64,000 nt of DNA from Allofournierella massiliensis (GTDB lineage Bacteria > Bacillota > Clostridia > Oscillospirales > Ruminococcaceae), in assembly GCF_021531255.1 (NCBI RefSeq), contig NZ_JAFBIO010000002.1:62001-126000 (forward strand), given 5' to 3'. Below the pieces are notes generated by a model that saw nothing but the letters and a program-made list of their open reading frames with translations, searched no databases and was not told the origin of the DNA. The position numbers were made by a program, and so were the translations under genes. Positions 1 through 8,000 of the stretch are shown here, one piece after another (within the stretch, counting starts at the first letter, position 1; each line of letters opens with the position of its first letter).

Positions 1-1019
1 ACGTTGGCGGTCACCGTGACGGGGGAATCGGGTTCCTGACCCGCCCGGCTGCCGGTGAGGGTGTAGTCTTTTACGTCCTCGCCCATCAAAATCAGCAGGA
101 AGGGGGAATCATAGCGGGACTCGCTCTCCTCCGGGATGGAAAAACCGATGCCCAGATGTCCGGTTTCCTCGTTCCAATCCATGAAGTGGAAGCCGTAAGA
201 GAGAACCCGGGTTTTGGCCGGGTCAATGTCCAGCTCCACACAGAGGGAGGGATTTTCCTCACTGGTGGAGGCGGCGTCCTCAAAGCGATAGACCGTGACG
301 GTCTCCTGAGACAGGGGGAAGGCGCCGCTCAGGGCGTCGGCCTGATAGAGCCCGTCCTCCAGAAGGGTTTTGTAGTCCTGCCAGCTGGTGGCCGGCTGAA
401 GGTTCAGCTTTTCCCCGCTCTCCTCGTCACCCCATGCCCCGGTATAGCTGTGGGAGGATGCCCCCACCAAAAGTTCGCTCTCAAGGACCTGGCCCCCCGC
501 AGACAGCTCCGGCAGGGCCTGGGAAGGGCTGATATAGCTGGCCACAAAGGGGTAGAGGAGGATGAAGGTCTGGTCCTGATCGGTGGGGTTGGAGAGCTGG
601 TAGGCATCGGTGACCTGAAGCTCGTTGCTCCAGACCGTGTGCTCTTTTTGGGTTCCGTCAGCGGCGGTATAGGATTCGGATCGGGGCGCATAGGCGGAAA
701 AATCGTAGGTAAGGCTCCGCCGGGCTTCCAGGCTCCCCACATCCTCCTCCACCGTGAGGGGGAAGACCGGCCCGGCGTAGGAGAGAAAGACAGCATCGGC
801 CGCGGATTCGGGCTCACTGCCTCCCGTTCCGGAAGAGGCGTCCCCCATGTGGGGCAGCAGCCGCAGACTCAGAGCACCCAAGCCCGCGCAGAGGGCCAGG
901 CAGGCGGCCAGGGTACCCCATTTCCGGGCTGCGGGGCGGCGCCGGGGCGGCTGCAGGGCGCCGGCAAGGTGTTCGTCACTTACCAGTTACAGCATCTTGT
1001 CCACATCTTCTCTTCTCAT
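1..1019 (-). pseudogene. Anti-sigma-like membrane protein, early nonsense codon, cut by window edge
   Basis: The frame opens at an ATG (1017-1019) overlapping the sigma stop as ATGA, reads ten codons, meets an in-frame TAA (987-989), then stays open to the window edge. After the stop the protein reads LVSDEHLAGAL, a basic stretch, one membrane segment (about residues 35-55, WGTLAACLALCAGLGALSL) and a long soluble extracytoplasmic domain. Position just behind an ECF sigma gene and the single-helix layout fit a transmembrane anti-sigma factor. The stop looks like GAA to TAA in a Glu codon. Its sigma partner is also broken. No recognised domain name; the 3' end is not in the window. Confidence 0.6.
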
Positions 1020-1563
1020 ACCGAAACGCCTCCTTTGCGCAGGTGGTCCCGCAGCTGGGCCCGGGCCCGGAAGAGCAGGGAAGTGACCCGGCTCTCGGAA
1101 CAGCCGTACCGGGCCGCGATCTGCCGGATGGAATCAAAGCACCAGTACCGGCGCAGGAAGATATCCCGCTGCTCGGCAGGCAGGCCGTCCAGAAAGCTGT
1201 TGATCAGCTCCTCCAACACCATCTCTTCCACCGGGTTCTCGTTGAGGGAAAGGCTGTTGTAGAGTTCTTCCAGGGAAACCAGACATTCCGGGTTCCGCTT
1301 TTCCGCTCGGTTGTAGTCGTACCGGTTCAGGGAGATGTTCCGGGTGAGCCGGCAGAGAAAGGCCCGCAGCAGACTGGGGCGATGGGGCGGCATGGAATTC
1401 CAGGCCCCAGATAGGTGTCGTTCACGCATTCCTCCGCATCCCTTCGGCTTTTCAGGATGTTCAGGGAAAGGCTGTGGAGCAGCCTGCCGTATTTGATCTG
1501 TGTTTCCCGGATGGCGGTTTCAGAGCGGTCCCAGTACAGGGCTACGATCTTCTCGTCCTCCAT
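1016..1563 (-). pseudogene. ECF-type RNA polymerase sigma factor, frameshifted
   Basis: Two overlapping frames together give one sigma-70 family protein of about 180 residues. The first (from ATG at 1563, AAGGAGG site upstream) covers region 2, including DAEECVNDTYLG. The second resumes at AWNSMPP and carries region 4 with the helix-turn-helix QIAARYGCSESRVTSLLFRARAQL. The join is at a run of four C on the plus strand (1405-1408); one extra base would restore a continuous reading frame, as in the related sequence near 35.75 kb. Either a real decay mutation or a homopolymer error. Translationally coupled to the following anti-sigma-like gene. Confidence 0.7.
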
Positions 1564-1733
1564 GGCGATTCCTCCTTGTGGTTCCTCTTACCCATACAGT
1601 AAGTTTTGGGGGAAAGACATTGCGCTTTCGCGGGAATTTTGTGAAAAAGAGGCAGTTTTTCTTCTATCATAGCAAAGAAATGCCCAAAAAGACAGTGCCC
1701 GACAGGGCCGGGCAAGAAAAGCCGCTTTTTCGG

Positions 1734-1763
1734 TTGTACCGGTTTTGGCTGGTGTGGTATAAT
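1734..1763 (+). promoter_or_regulatory. Promoter of the pyrophosphatase gene
   Basis: TTGTAC (1734-1739), an 18-base spacer and TATAAT (1758-1763) preceded by TGG, an extended -10. Confidence 0.7.
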
Positions 1764-1774
1764 AGCCGCAAAGA

Positions 1775-1821
1775 AGGGGCGGCCTGACGCCCCGAATCCA
1801 AAGCCCCTTGCCGGGGCTTTT
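1775..1821 (+). terminator. Two leader hairpins, the second terminator-like, before the pyrophosphatase
   Basis: A GGGGCG/CGCCCC hairpin lies at about 1775-1792. A second stem AAAGCCCC/GGGGCTTT (about 1799-1820) ends in TTTT. Both sit between the promoter at 1758 and the start codon at 1844, so they belong to the leader of this gene rather than to an upstream one. Confidence 0.5.
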
Positions 1822-1843
1822 CTGTGTGAGGAACGATACATCC

Positions 1844-3499
1844 ATGGAACATACAAAACGCAAAGTTATGGTGATCGGCCACCGGAACCCGGATACGGAT
1901 TCCATCTGCTCGGCCATTGCCTATGCCAACCTGAAAAACAAGACTGAGGGCCCCTGGTTTGAGGCCTGCCGGGCCGGGGAACCCAACCAGGAGACGGCCT
2001 ATGTGCTCAAGCGCTTCCACGCCCGCCCGCCCCGCCGCTGCCTGAATGTGAGCGCCGAGGTGCAGGATATTGATATCCGCCGGGTGCCGGGGGTGCCGGG
2101 CAGCACCACCATGCGCCGGGCCTGGGAAAAGATGCGGGATACCCAGGCCAACAGCCAGCCCATTGTGGCGGAGGACGGGCGCCTGGAGGGAATAATCACC
2201 CTGAGCGACCTGGCCGTGGCCAATATGGACAGCCTGGATACCCACGCCCTCTCCAATGCCCACACCCCCATCCGCAATATTGTGGAGACCCTGGACGGCA
2301 CCGTGCTGGCCGGGAATGGGGAAGGAGTATTGGAAAAAGGCAAGATCGTGATCGGCGCGGGCAGCCCCGAAGCCATGGAGAGCATGGTGGAGGCGGGGGA
2401 TATCGTGCTGGTGGCCAACCGGTATGAGAGCCAGCTCTGCGCCATTGAGATGGAGGCCGCCTGCGTGGTGGTCTGCATGGGCTCGGCAGTGGCCAAGACC
2501 ATCGTCAAGATGGCCGCCGCCCACGGCTGCACCCTCATCAGCACCCCCTACGATACCTACGCGGCATCCTGCCTGATCAAGCAGAGCGTGCCCATCTGCG
2601 CCCATATGACCCCCTATGAGAAGCTCCTGAGCTTTTTGCCCACTACCCCGGTGGAGGAAGCCAAAAAAGTGATGGGCCGGGTTCGGCATGTCTATTTCCC
2701 GGTCCATACCGCCAAGGGCAAGTACCTGGGCCTGATCAGCCGCCGGAACCTGCTGAACCTGCAGCGCAAGCAGCTGATCCTGGTGGACCACAATGAAAAG
2801 ACCCAGTGCGTGGAGGGCTATGAGGAAGCCGAGATCCTGGAGGTGATCGACCACCACCGGATTGGCAGCCTGGAAACCAGCGGCCCGGTCTTTTTCCGCA
2901 ACCAGCCGGTGGGCTGCACCGCTACCATCGTCTATCAGATGTACCGGGAAGCGGGGGTAGAGATCGAGCCGGATATGGCGGGGCTCCTGCTCAGCGCCAT
3001 CCTCTCGGATACCCTGGCCTTCCGGTCTCCCACATGCACCCGGCAGGACGAGAACGCCGCCGGGGAGCTGGCCCGCCTGGCCGGCGTGGAGATTGAAGAC
3101 CTGGCCTCCGAGATGTTTGAAGCGGGGGAGAACCTGGACGGCCGCGCTGCCGAGGATGTGTTCTTCCAGGACTTCAAGATCTTCACCCACGGGGACCTGC
3201 GCTTTGGCGTGGGCCAGGGCAGCTATATGAGCGAGAAGAACCGGCGCAAGGCGGCGGAGCTGCTGCGGCCCTATCTGCCGGAGGCCCTCAAGAGGGAAGG
3301 CATGCAGATGATCTTCTTCATGCTCACCAGTGTGAAGGAAGAGAGCAGCCAGGTGCTCTGCGCCGGCGAGGGGGCGGAAGAACTGCTTTCCGCTGCCTTT
3401 GGATGCCGTAAGGAAGGGGAGAGCTTTGTGCTGCCCGGTGTGGTGAGCCGCAAAAAGCAGCTGATCCCCGCCATGCTGAACACCCTGCAGCAGATGTGA
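1844..3499 (+). CDS. ppaC: Manganese-dependent inorganic pyrophosphatase with CBS and DRTGG domains
   Basis: Family II (DHH) pyrophosphatase, 551 residues, hydrolyses PPi to two phosphates in the cytoplasm. The N-terminal metal motif GHRNPDTDS (about residues 9-17) and the DHH-type motif VIDHHRIGS are both present. Between them sits a long insert with a CBS pair split by a DRTGG-like domain, the layout of clostridial CBS-pyrophosphatases of about 550 residues, which are regulated by adenine nucleotides. I chose the ATG at 1844 (MEHTKRK), not the in-frame TTG at 1808, because GTGAGGAA lies upstream of it and 1808 falls inside a terminator-like hairpin. The dehydrogenase follows 28 bases later. 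Confidence 0.93.
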   Translation: MEHTKRKVMVIGHRNPDTDSICSAIAYANLKNKTEGPWFEACRAGEPNQETAYVLKRFHARPPRRCLNVSAEVQDIDIRRVPGVPGSTTMRRAWEKMRDTQANSQPIVAEDGRLEGIITLSDLAVANMDSLDTHALSNAHTPIRNIVETLDGTVLAGNGEGVLEKGKIVIGAGSPEAMESMVEAGDIVLVANRYESQLCAIEMEAACVVVCMGSAVAKTIVKMAAAHGCTLISTPYDTYAASCLIKQSVPICAHMTPYEKLLSFLPTTPVEEAKKVMGRVRHVYFPVHTAKGKYLGLISRRNLLNLQRKQLILVDHNEKTQCVEGYEEAEILEVIDHHRIGSLETSGPVFFRNQPVGCTATIVYQMYREAGVEIEPDMAGLLLSAILSDTLAFRSPTCTRQDENAAGELARLAGVEIEDLASEMFEAGENLDGRAAEDVFFQDFKIFTHGDLRFGVGQGSYMSEKNRRKAAELLRPYLPEALKREGMQMIFFMLTSVKEESSQVLCAGEGAEELLSAAFGCRKEGESFVLPGVVSRKKQLIPAMLNTLQQM

Positions 3500-3527
3500 A
3501 AAAAGAAAAAGGAAGGAGATAACACCC

Positions 3528-4445
3528 ATGAAGGTATTTCTCTGCGAGAGCATCCACCCCAAGGCCTATGAGGCTCTGGCCCAGAAGGCCGAGATCATCA
3601 GCGATTGGGAGCGGGCCGGTGAGGTTGACGCCCTGCTGGACCGGATCCTGTACATCGGCAAGGAGCAGCTGGACAAGATGCCCAACCTGAAGGTGATTGC
3701 GGTGCATGGCACCGGCACCGACGGGCTGGACCTGCCCGAGGTGCGCCGTCGGGGCATCCAGGTGGTCTATGCGCCCCATCTCAATGCCAATGCGGTGGCG
3801 GAACTGGCTGTGGGCCTTACCCTGGCCCTGGCCCGGCGGATCGTGTATGCCCGCCAGCTGATCGATGAGGGCTGTCAGGGGGAGGGCATGGCCCTGCTCA
3901 ACGGCTTTGATCTGCGGGGCAAGGTGTTCGGTATTCTGGGTGCCGGGGAAATCGCCCGCCGCACTGCGGCCATCCTGCGGGACGGCTTTGGCATGAAGCC
4001 CCTGGCCTGGAGCCGCAGCCTCACCCCCGAAAAGGCTCAGGAATGGGGGCTGGAATGGGCGCCGGATAAGGAAACGGTGCTGAAAAATGCCGACGTGGTG
4101 AGCCTGGGCATGCCCCTGACCGACCAGACCCGGGGAATCATCGGTGAGGCCCAGCTGGCCCTGATGAAACCCACCGCCTGCCTGATCAACACGGCCCGGG
4201 GCGCCCTGGTGGACGAAGAAGCTCTGTACCGGGCCCTGAAAGAGGGCAGGATTGCCGGCGCGGCCTGTGATGTTTTCTGCAAAGAGCCGCCCACCCGGGA
4301 GAATCCCCTGTTCAGTCTGCCCAACTTTGTGGGTACCCCCCACATCGGCGCCAACACGGACGATGCGCTGTACACGGTGGGCATGACCTGTGTGGAACAG
4401 ATCCTGGATGTGCTGGAAGGCAGAAAACCCCAATATCCCCTGTGA
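3528..4445 (+). CDS. D-isomer-specific 2-hydroxyacid dehydrogenase, phosphoglycerate dehydrogenase-like
   Basis: 305-residue NAD-dependent dehydrogenase. The Rossmann motif is GILGAGEIARRTA (about residues 133-145). The catalytic Arg is in NTARGALVDE, the Glu in CKEPP and the His in TPHIGA, so the Arg-Glu-His triad is complete. It is shorter than classical SerA and lacks an ACT or ASB regulatory domain, so the substrate could be 3-phosphoglycerate, glyoxylate/hydroxypyruvate or another 2-keto acid. GGAGA precedes the ATG. It lies 28 bases after the pyrophosphatase with no terminator between, so co-transcription is likely. Confidence 0.85.
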   Translation: MKVFLCESIHPKAYEALAQKAEIISDWERAGEVDALLDRILYIGKEQLDKMPNLKVIAVHGTGTDGLDLPEVRRRGIQVVYAPHLNANAVAELAVGLTLALARRIVYARQLIDEGCQGEGMALLNGFDLRGKVFGILGAGEIARRTAAILRDGFGMKPLAWSRSLTPEKAQEWGLEWAPDKETVLKNADVVSLGMPLTDQTRGIIGEAQLALMKPTACLINTARGALVDEEALYRALKEGRIAGAACDVFCKEPPTRENPLFSLPNFVGTPHIGANTDDALYTVGMTCVEQILDVLEGRKPQYPL

Positions 4446-4482
4446 GGTAGGCTGAAAAAGCGGCTTTTGCGAGGGCAGATTC

Positions 4483-4511
4483 TTGAAAAAACGGGAATCA
4501 TATGATAATAT
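4483..4511 (+). promoter_or_regulatory. Promoter of the radical SAM gene
   Basis: TTGAAA (4483-4488), 17 bases, TAATAT (4506-4511), inside the AT-rich gap before the radical SAM gene. Confidence 0.5.
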
Positions 4512-4595
4512 AGTAATGTTTTGAATCTATCTGCCGCACTGCGGTTTTCTGCGGCTTACCGCCGCAATGTTTGCCCTCGAAAGGAGCTGCTCCCC

Positions 4596-5492
4596 ATGAA
4601 ATACCCCTATAAGACAAGGGAAGGCGGCGCCACGGTCACGGTTTTCGTTCCCTACGACTGCGGCAACCGATGTCCTTTCTGCATCAATAAGGAAGAATAT
4701 GCCTGTCTGGATGGTTTTTCCGCTGAAAAGATCATGGAAAGCATCCGCCGGTTGGATGCCATCACCCCTTATTGCGACTTTGTTTTTACCGGCGGCGAAC
4801 CCTTTGCCAACCTGCCGGTCTTCCAGCAGATGCTGGACTGTGTACCCAAGACCCACAAGGTGTATATCAACACCACCCTGCCAGTTTCCAAGATCACCAG
4901 CGAGGATGACATTGTAGAATTCACCCGCCGCAACCGGGATAAGATCACCTGCATCAATGTTTCCCGCCATATGCAGCACTATGTGGTGGAATCCAACGAC
5001 GGGCTCCTTTCCCGGCTGGCAGTGCCTTTCCGGATCAACTGCGTGCTGTACAAGGATTACCCGGCCGAGCAGCTGGTGCCCTACCTGGAGCGGTTCTATA
5101 AAGTGCCCGGGGCGTCCATCCAGTTCCGTTTCGACTACACTGCCACCACCCCGGAAAACCTCTATGACCGGGAACATGACAAGATCCTGGCGGACCTGAA
5201 GAAGATCTCCCGCTATACCGGGCTGGACGGCTGCCGGATGCGCTGCGGCTTCCACTTCGATTACAAGGGCATGGAGCTGACCTACCACAAGACCCTGCCC
5301 TATTCCACCATCATTGAGAAGGACCCGGCGGACGGTGTCACCTATGCCATCCTGTACGATGTGCTCATCAAACAGACCGGGGAGATTCACTCCGACTGGG
5401 ACGGCACCGTGATGGATGTGCCCGCCTATGAAAAGGTGGTATTTGAGCCCTACGATCTGGCCGTGCTGGAACGGGTGGAGAAAGTAGGCTGA
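4596..5492 (+). CDS. Radical SAM protein of unknown substrate
   Basis: 298-residue radical SAM enzyme. The cluster motif CGNRCPFC (CxxxCxxC, about residues 22-29) would bind the 4Fe-4S cluster and SAM; FTGGEPF matches the GGE motif. No second Cys-rich SPASM-type cluster region is obvious, only CRMRCGFH near the C-terminus. The start is the ATG at 4596, behind AAAGGAG, not the longer in-frame TTG at 4521. It is a single gene between its own promoter and the FMN riboswitch, so neighbours do not reveal a pathway. Family certain, function unknown. Confidence 0.8.
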   Translation: MKYPYKTREGGATVTVFVPYDCGNRCPFCINKEEYACLDGFSAEKIMESIRRLDAITPYCDFVFTGGEPFANLPVFQQMLDCVPKTHKVYINTTLPVSKITSEDDIVEFTRRNRDKITCINVSRHMQHYVVESNDGLLSRLAVPFRINCVLYKDYPAEQLVPYLERFYKVPGASIQFRFDYTATTPENLYDREHDKILADLKKISRYTGLDGCRMRCGFHFDYKGMELTYHKTLPYSTIIEKDPADGVTYAILYDVLIKQTGEIHSDWDGTVMDVPAYEKVVFEPYDLAVLERVEKVG

Positions 5493-5548
5493 TGGGAACC
5501 TTTTGGGGAGCCCCATCGCATATATTTTCAATCAAGTATCAGAAACGT

Positions 5549-5666
5549 TGTTTCAGGGCGGGGTGAAAGTCCCCACCGGTGGTAAAGCCCACGAGCCCTC
5601 GCTGTTTGGCGGGGGTTGACCCGGTGAGATTCCGGGGCCGACGGTATAGTCCGGATGAAAGAAACA
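5549..5666 (+). promoter_or_regulatory. FMN riboswitch (RFN element)
   Basis: The conserved RFN blocks are present in order: TTTCAGGGCGGGGTGAAAGT, CCCACCGGTGG, GGTGAGATTCCGG, then GACGGTATAGTCCGGATG and GAAAGAAAC. P1 pairs TGTTTC (5549-5554) with GAAACA (5661-5666). It precedes a terminator and ribU, so FMN binding should shut off riboflavin uptake. Confidence 0.96.
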
Positions 5667-5690
5667 GCAGCGAAAGCCTGTGTTTGCTGT

Positions 5691-5723
5691 GCCCTTTTGC
5701 GTCAATCGCAAAAGGGCATTTTT
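5691..5723 (+). terminator. Intrinsic terminator, FMN riboswitch expression platform
   Basis: A perfect 11-base stem (GCCCTTTTGCG with CGCAAAAGGGC, loop TCAAT) is followed by ATTTTT. A small hairpin ACAGCA/TGCTGT between aptamer and terminator overlaps the P1 3' strand and may be part of the switch. Confidence 0.9.
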
Positions 5724-5819
5724 GCTGGCAGGAGCTTTTTCGCCGCCCGCCCGGAAACGGTGTTCCGCAAAAAGCGGCCCCTGACTTTTAAAACAACGGG
5801 GCCCGGGAGGAAAAGTATC

Positions 5820-6416
5820 ATGAGTCAGAATCAAACCAAAACCCGCAAACTCACTGTGGCGGCCATGCTCTCCGCCGTGGCGGCCCTGCTGATGTTTCTG
5901 GATTTCAGCCTGCCCATCATCCCCAGCTTTGTGAAGATGGATGTGTCCGAGCTGCCGGCCCTGCTGGCTTCCTTCAGCCTGGGCCCTTCTTATGGCATCC
6001 TGGTCTGCCTGATCAAGAATGTATTCAACCTGCTGTTCCACGGCAGCACCGGCGGCATCGGCGAGCTGTGCAACTTTCTGCTGGGGGCAGTTTTTGTGGG
6101 GGTTGCCGGCCTGATCTATAAAAAGAAAAAGACCCGCAAGGGGGCCATCCTGGCGGCGGCCCTGGGCGCCGTGGCCATGGCTGTGGTCAGCGTGCCGGTC
6201 AACTACTACATCAGCTACCCGGTGTATGCCAAGATGTTCGGCGGCCTGGATCAGATCATTGCCGCCTACCAGGTGCTGCGCCCGGGCACCGACGGCCTGA
6301 TGGAGGCCCTGCTCGTCTTCAATATGCCCTTCACCCTGCTCAAGGGCGCCATCGACGCGGCCCTTACCTTCCTGATCTACAAGCCCCTGTCCCCGGTGCT
6401 TCACGGCCGCCGCTGA
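5820..6416 (+). CDS. ribU: Riboflavin ECF transporter S component RibU
   Basis: 198-residue membrane protein, the substrate-binding S component of an energy-coupling-factor importer. It has about five to six hydrophobic helices, the N-terminal TRKLTVAAMLSAVAALLMF segment and the KMDVSELPALLASF motif typical of RibU. The start is the ATG at 5820, behind GGGAGG. The FMN riboswitch directly upstream is independent support for riboflavin as substrate. No EcfA/EcfT genes are nearby, so it must share an energising module encoded elsewhere. Confidence 0.93.
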   Translation: MSQNQTKTRKLTVAAMLSAVAALLMFLDFSLPIIPSFVKMDVSELPALLASFSLGPSYGILVCLIKNVFNLLFHGSTGGIGELCNFLLGAVFVGVAGLIYKKKKTRKGAILAAALGAVAMAVVSVPVNYYISYPVYAKMFGGLDQIIAAYQVLRPGTDGLMEALLVFNMPFTLLKGAIDAALTFLIYKPLSPVLHGRR

Positions 6417-6490
6417 GAGGGGGGCTTTGCCCGGCAAAATCCGGTGGTTTAAGGGGAAAAGGGAAGAGCTGACAAAATCCGAGCCTTTTC

Positions 6491-6519
6491 TTGACAGAAA
6501 AGTCTGAATGTGCTATGAT
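6491..6519 (+). promoter_or_regulatory. Promoter of the SAM riboswitch-metK unit
   Basis: Consensus TTGACA (6491-6496), 17 bases, TATGAT (6514-6519) with an extended TGC in front. Confidence 0.85.
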
Positions 6520-6548
6520 AGCACTCGCATACAAAAACAGAATAGCAA

Positions 6549-6641
6549 CTTATCAAGAGCGGCAGAGGGAACAGGCCCTGTGAAGCCCGGCAACCTGCAT
6601 TACTGTAAGGTGCCAAATCCTGCGGGAAACCGAAAGATAAG
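6549..6641 (+). promoter_or_regulatory. SAM-I riboswitch (S-box)
   Basis: The S-box signature is clear: CTTATCAAGAG, GGCAGAGGGA, GGCCCTGTGAAGCCCGGCAA and a closing GAAAGATAAG. P1 pairs CTTATC (6549-6554) with GATAAG (6636-6641). It controls metK by SAM-dependent termination. Confidence 0.96.
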
Positions 6642-6646
6642 CGTAT

Positions 6647-6678
6647 AACGCTCGCGGCTTTCGGCTGCGGGCGTTTTT
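6647..6678 (+). terminator. Terminator of the SAM riboswitch
   Basis: A 12-base stem with two G-U pairs (6647-6658 with 6664-6675, loop TTTCG) is followed by a T run. Confidence 0.9.
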
Positions 6679-6727
6679 GTTTCCGGCAAGTTGCCTGTTC
6701 TGGTACAAACAAAGGAGGCCAACTGCC

Positions 6728-7873
6728 ATGGCAAGACATCTTTTTACTTCTGAATCCGTTACCGAAGGGCATCCCGACAAGATCTGCGACCAGATCAGCG
6801 ACGCTGTGCTGGACGCGATCCTGGCCCAGGACCCCGGCGCCCGGGTGGCCTGCGAGACGGCCTGCTCCACCGGCCTTGTCCATGTGATGGGCGAGATTAC
6901 CACCACCTGCTATGTGGATATCCCCACCATCGCCCGGGATGTGATCCGCAGCATCGGCTATACCCGCGCTAAATACGGCTTTGACTGCGACACCTGCGGC
7001 GTGATCTCCAACCTGGACGGCCAGAGCCCGGATATTGCTCTGGGCACCAACGACGAGGTGGGCGGCGCCGGCGACCAGGGCATGATGTTCGGTTACGCCT
7101 GCGATGAGACCCCCGAGCTCATGCCCCTGCCCATCAGCCTGGCCCACGCCCTGGCCCGCCGCCTGACCCAGGTGCGCAAGAGCGGCGAGATGGATTACCT
7201 GCGGCCCGACGGCAAGAGCCAGGTGACCGTGGAATATGAGGACGGCCGCCCGGTGCGGGTGGACGCGGTGGTCATCTCCAGCCAGCACAGCCCGGATGTG
7301 AGCATGGAACGGCTCAAGACCGACGTGATGGCAAAGGTCATCAAGGCGGTAGTGCCCGCCCATCTGCTGGACGAGAACACCAAGTACTACATCAACCCCA
7401 CCGGCCGTTTTGTGGTGGGCGGCCCTCAGGGCGACACCGGCCTCACCGGCCGCAAGATCATTGTGGATACCTACGGCGGTTATGCCCGCCACGGCGGCGG
7501 CGCCTTCAGCGGCAAGGATCCCTCCAAGGTGGACCGCAGCGCTGCCTATGCCACCCGCTGGGTCGCCAAGAACATCGTGGCGGCGGGCCTGGCCAAGAAG
7601 TGCGAGGTGCAGGTGGCCTACGCCATCGGTGTGCCCCAGCCTGTGAGCATCATGGTGGATACCTTCGGCACCGGCACGGTGGCGGACGAAAAGATCGAGC
7701 AGGCTGTGGAGAAGGTCTTTGACCTGACCCCGGCCGCCATCATCCGCCGGCTGGATCTGCGCCGGCCCATTTACCGTGCGCTGGCCGCTTACGGCCATAT
7801 GGGCCGGGAGGATCTGGGCGTGGCCTGGGAGAAGACCGATATGGTGGACGCCCTCAAGGCAGCCCTGGAATAA
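6728..7873 (+). CDS. metK: S-adenosylmethionine synthetase
   Basis: 381-residue methionine adenosyltransferase, makes SAM from methionine and ATP. The N-terminus [20 protein letters not shown] carries the ATP-binding EGHPDK motif. [12 protein letters not shown] and the phosphate-binding stretch [19 protein letters not shown] are intact. The ATG at 6728 follows AAAGGAGG at normal spacing. It is a single-gene unit between the SAM riboswitch and a strong terminator, giving feedback control by its own product. Confidence 0.97.
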   Translation: MARHLFTSESVTEGHPDKICDQISDAVLDAILAQDPGARVACETACSTGLVHVMGEITTTCYVDIPTIARDVIRSIGYTRAKYGFDCDTCGVISNLDGQSPDIALGTNDEVGGAGDQGMMFGYACDETPELMPLPISLAHALARRLTQVRKSGEMDYLRPDGKSQVTVEYEDGRPVRVDAVVISSQHSPDVSMERLKTDVMAKVIKAVVPAHLLDENTKYYINPTGRFVVGGPQGDTGLTGRKIIVDTYGGYARHGGGAFSGKDPSKVDRSAAYATRWVAKNIVAAGLAKKCEVQVAYAIGVPQPVSIMVDTFGTGTVADEKIEQAVEKVFDLTPAAIIRRLDLRRPIYRALAAYGHMGREDLGVAWEKTDMVDALKAALE

Positions 7874-7884
7874 GATGACCCTGC

Positions 7885-7917
7885 AGCCCCGGGAAGGAAC
7901 CCTTCCCGGGGCTTTTT
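7885..7917 (+). terminator. Terminator after metK
   Basis: A 13-base perfect stem (AGCCCCGGGAAGG) with a three-base loop and TTTTT. Confidence 0.9.
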
Positions 7918-7932
7918 ATCTTCCGGCCTTCG

Positions 7933-7961
7933 TTTACAAACCAGAATGGGCAAGGTATAAT
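7933..7961 (+). promoter_or_regulatory. Promoter of recD2
   Basis: TTTACA (7933-7938), 17 bases, TATAAT (7956-7961). Confidence 0.75.
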
Positions 7962-8000
7962 AAATTTGTATGCGCCAAAGGGGAAAAGAGGTGGAGCAGG

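Noticed and set aside
156-1262. 368-codon plus-strand frame over the sigma/anti-sigma pair
   Set aside because: No family features; the minus strand gives recognisable sigma regions 2 and 4 and a membrane helix.
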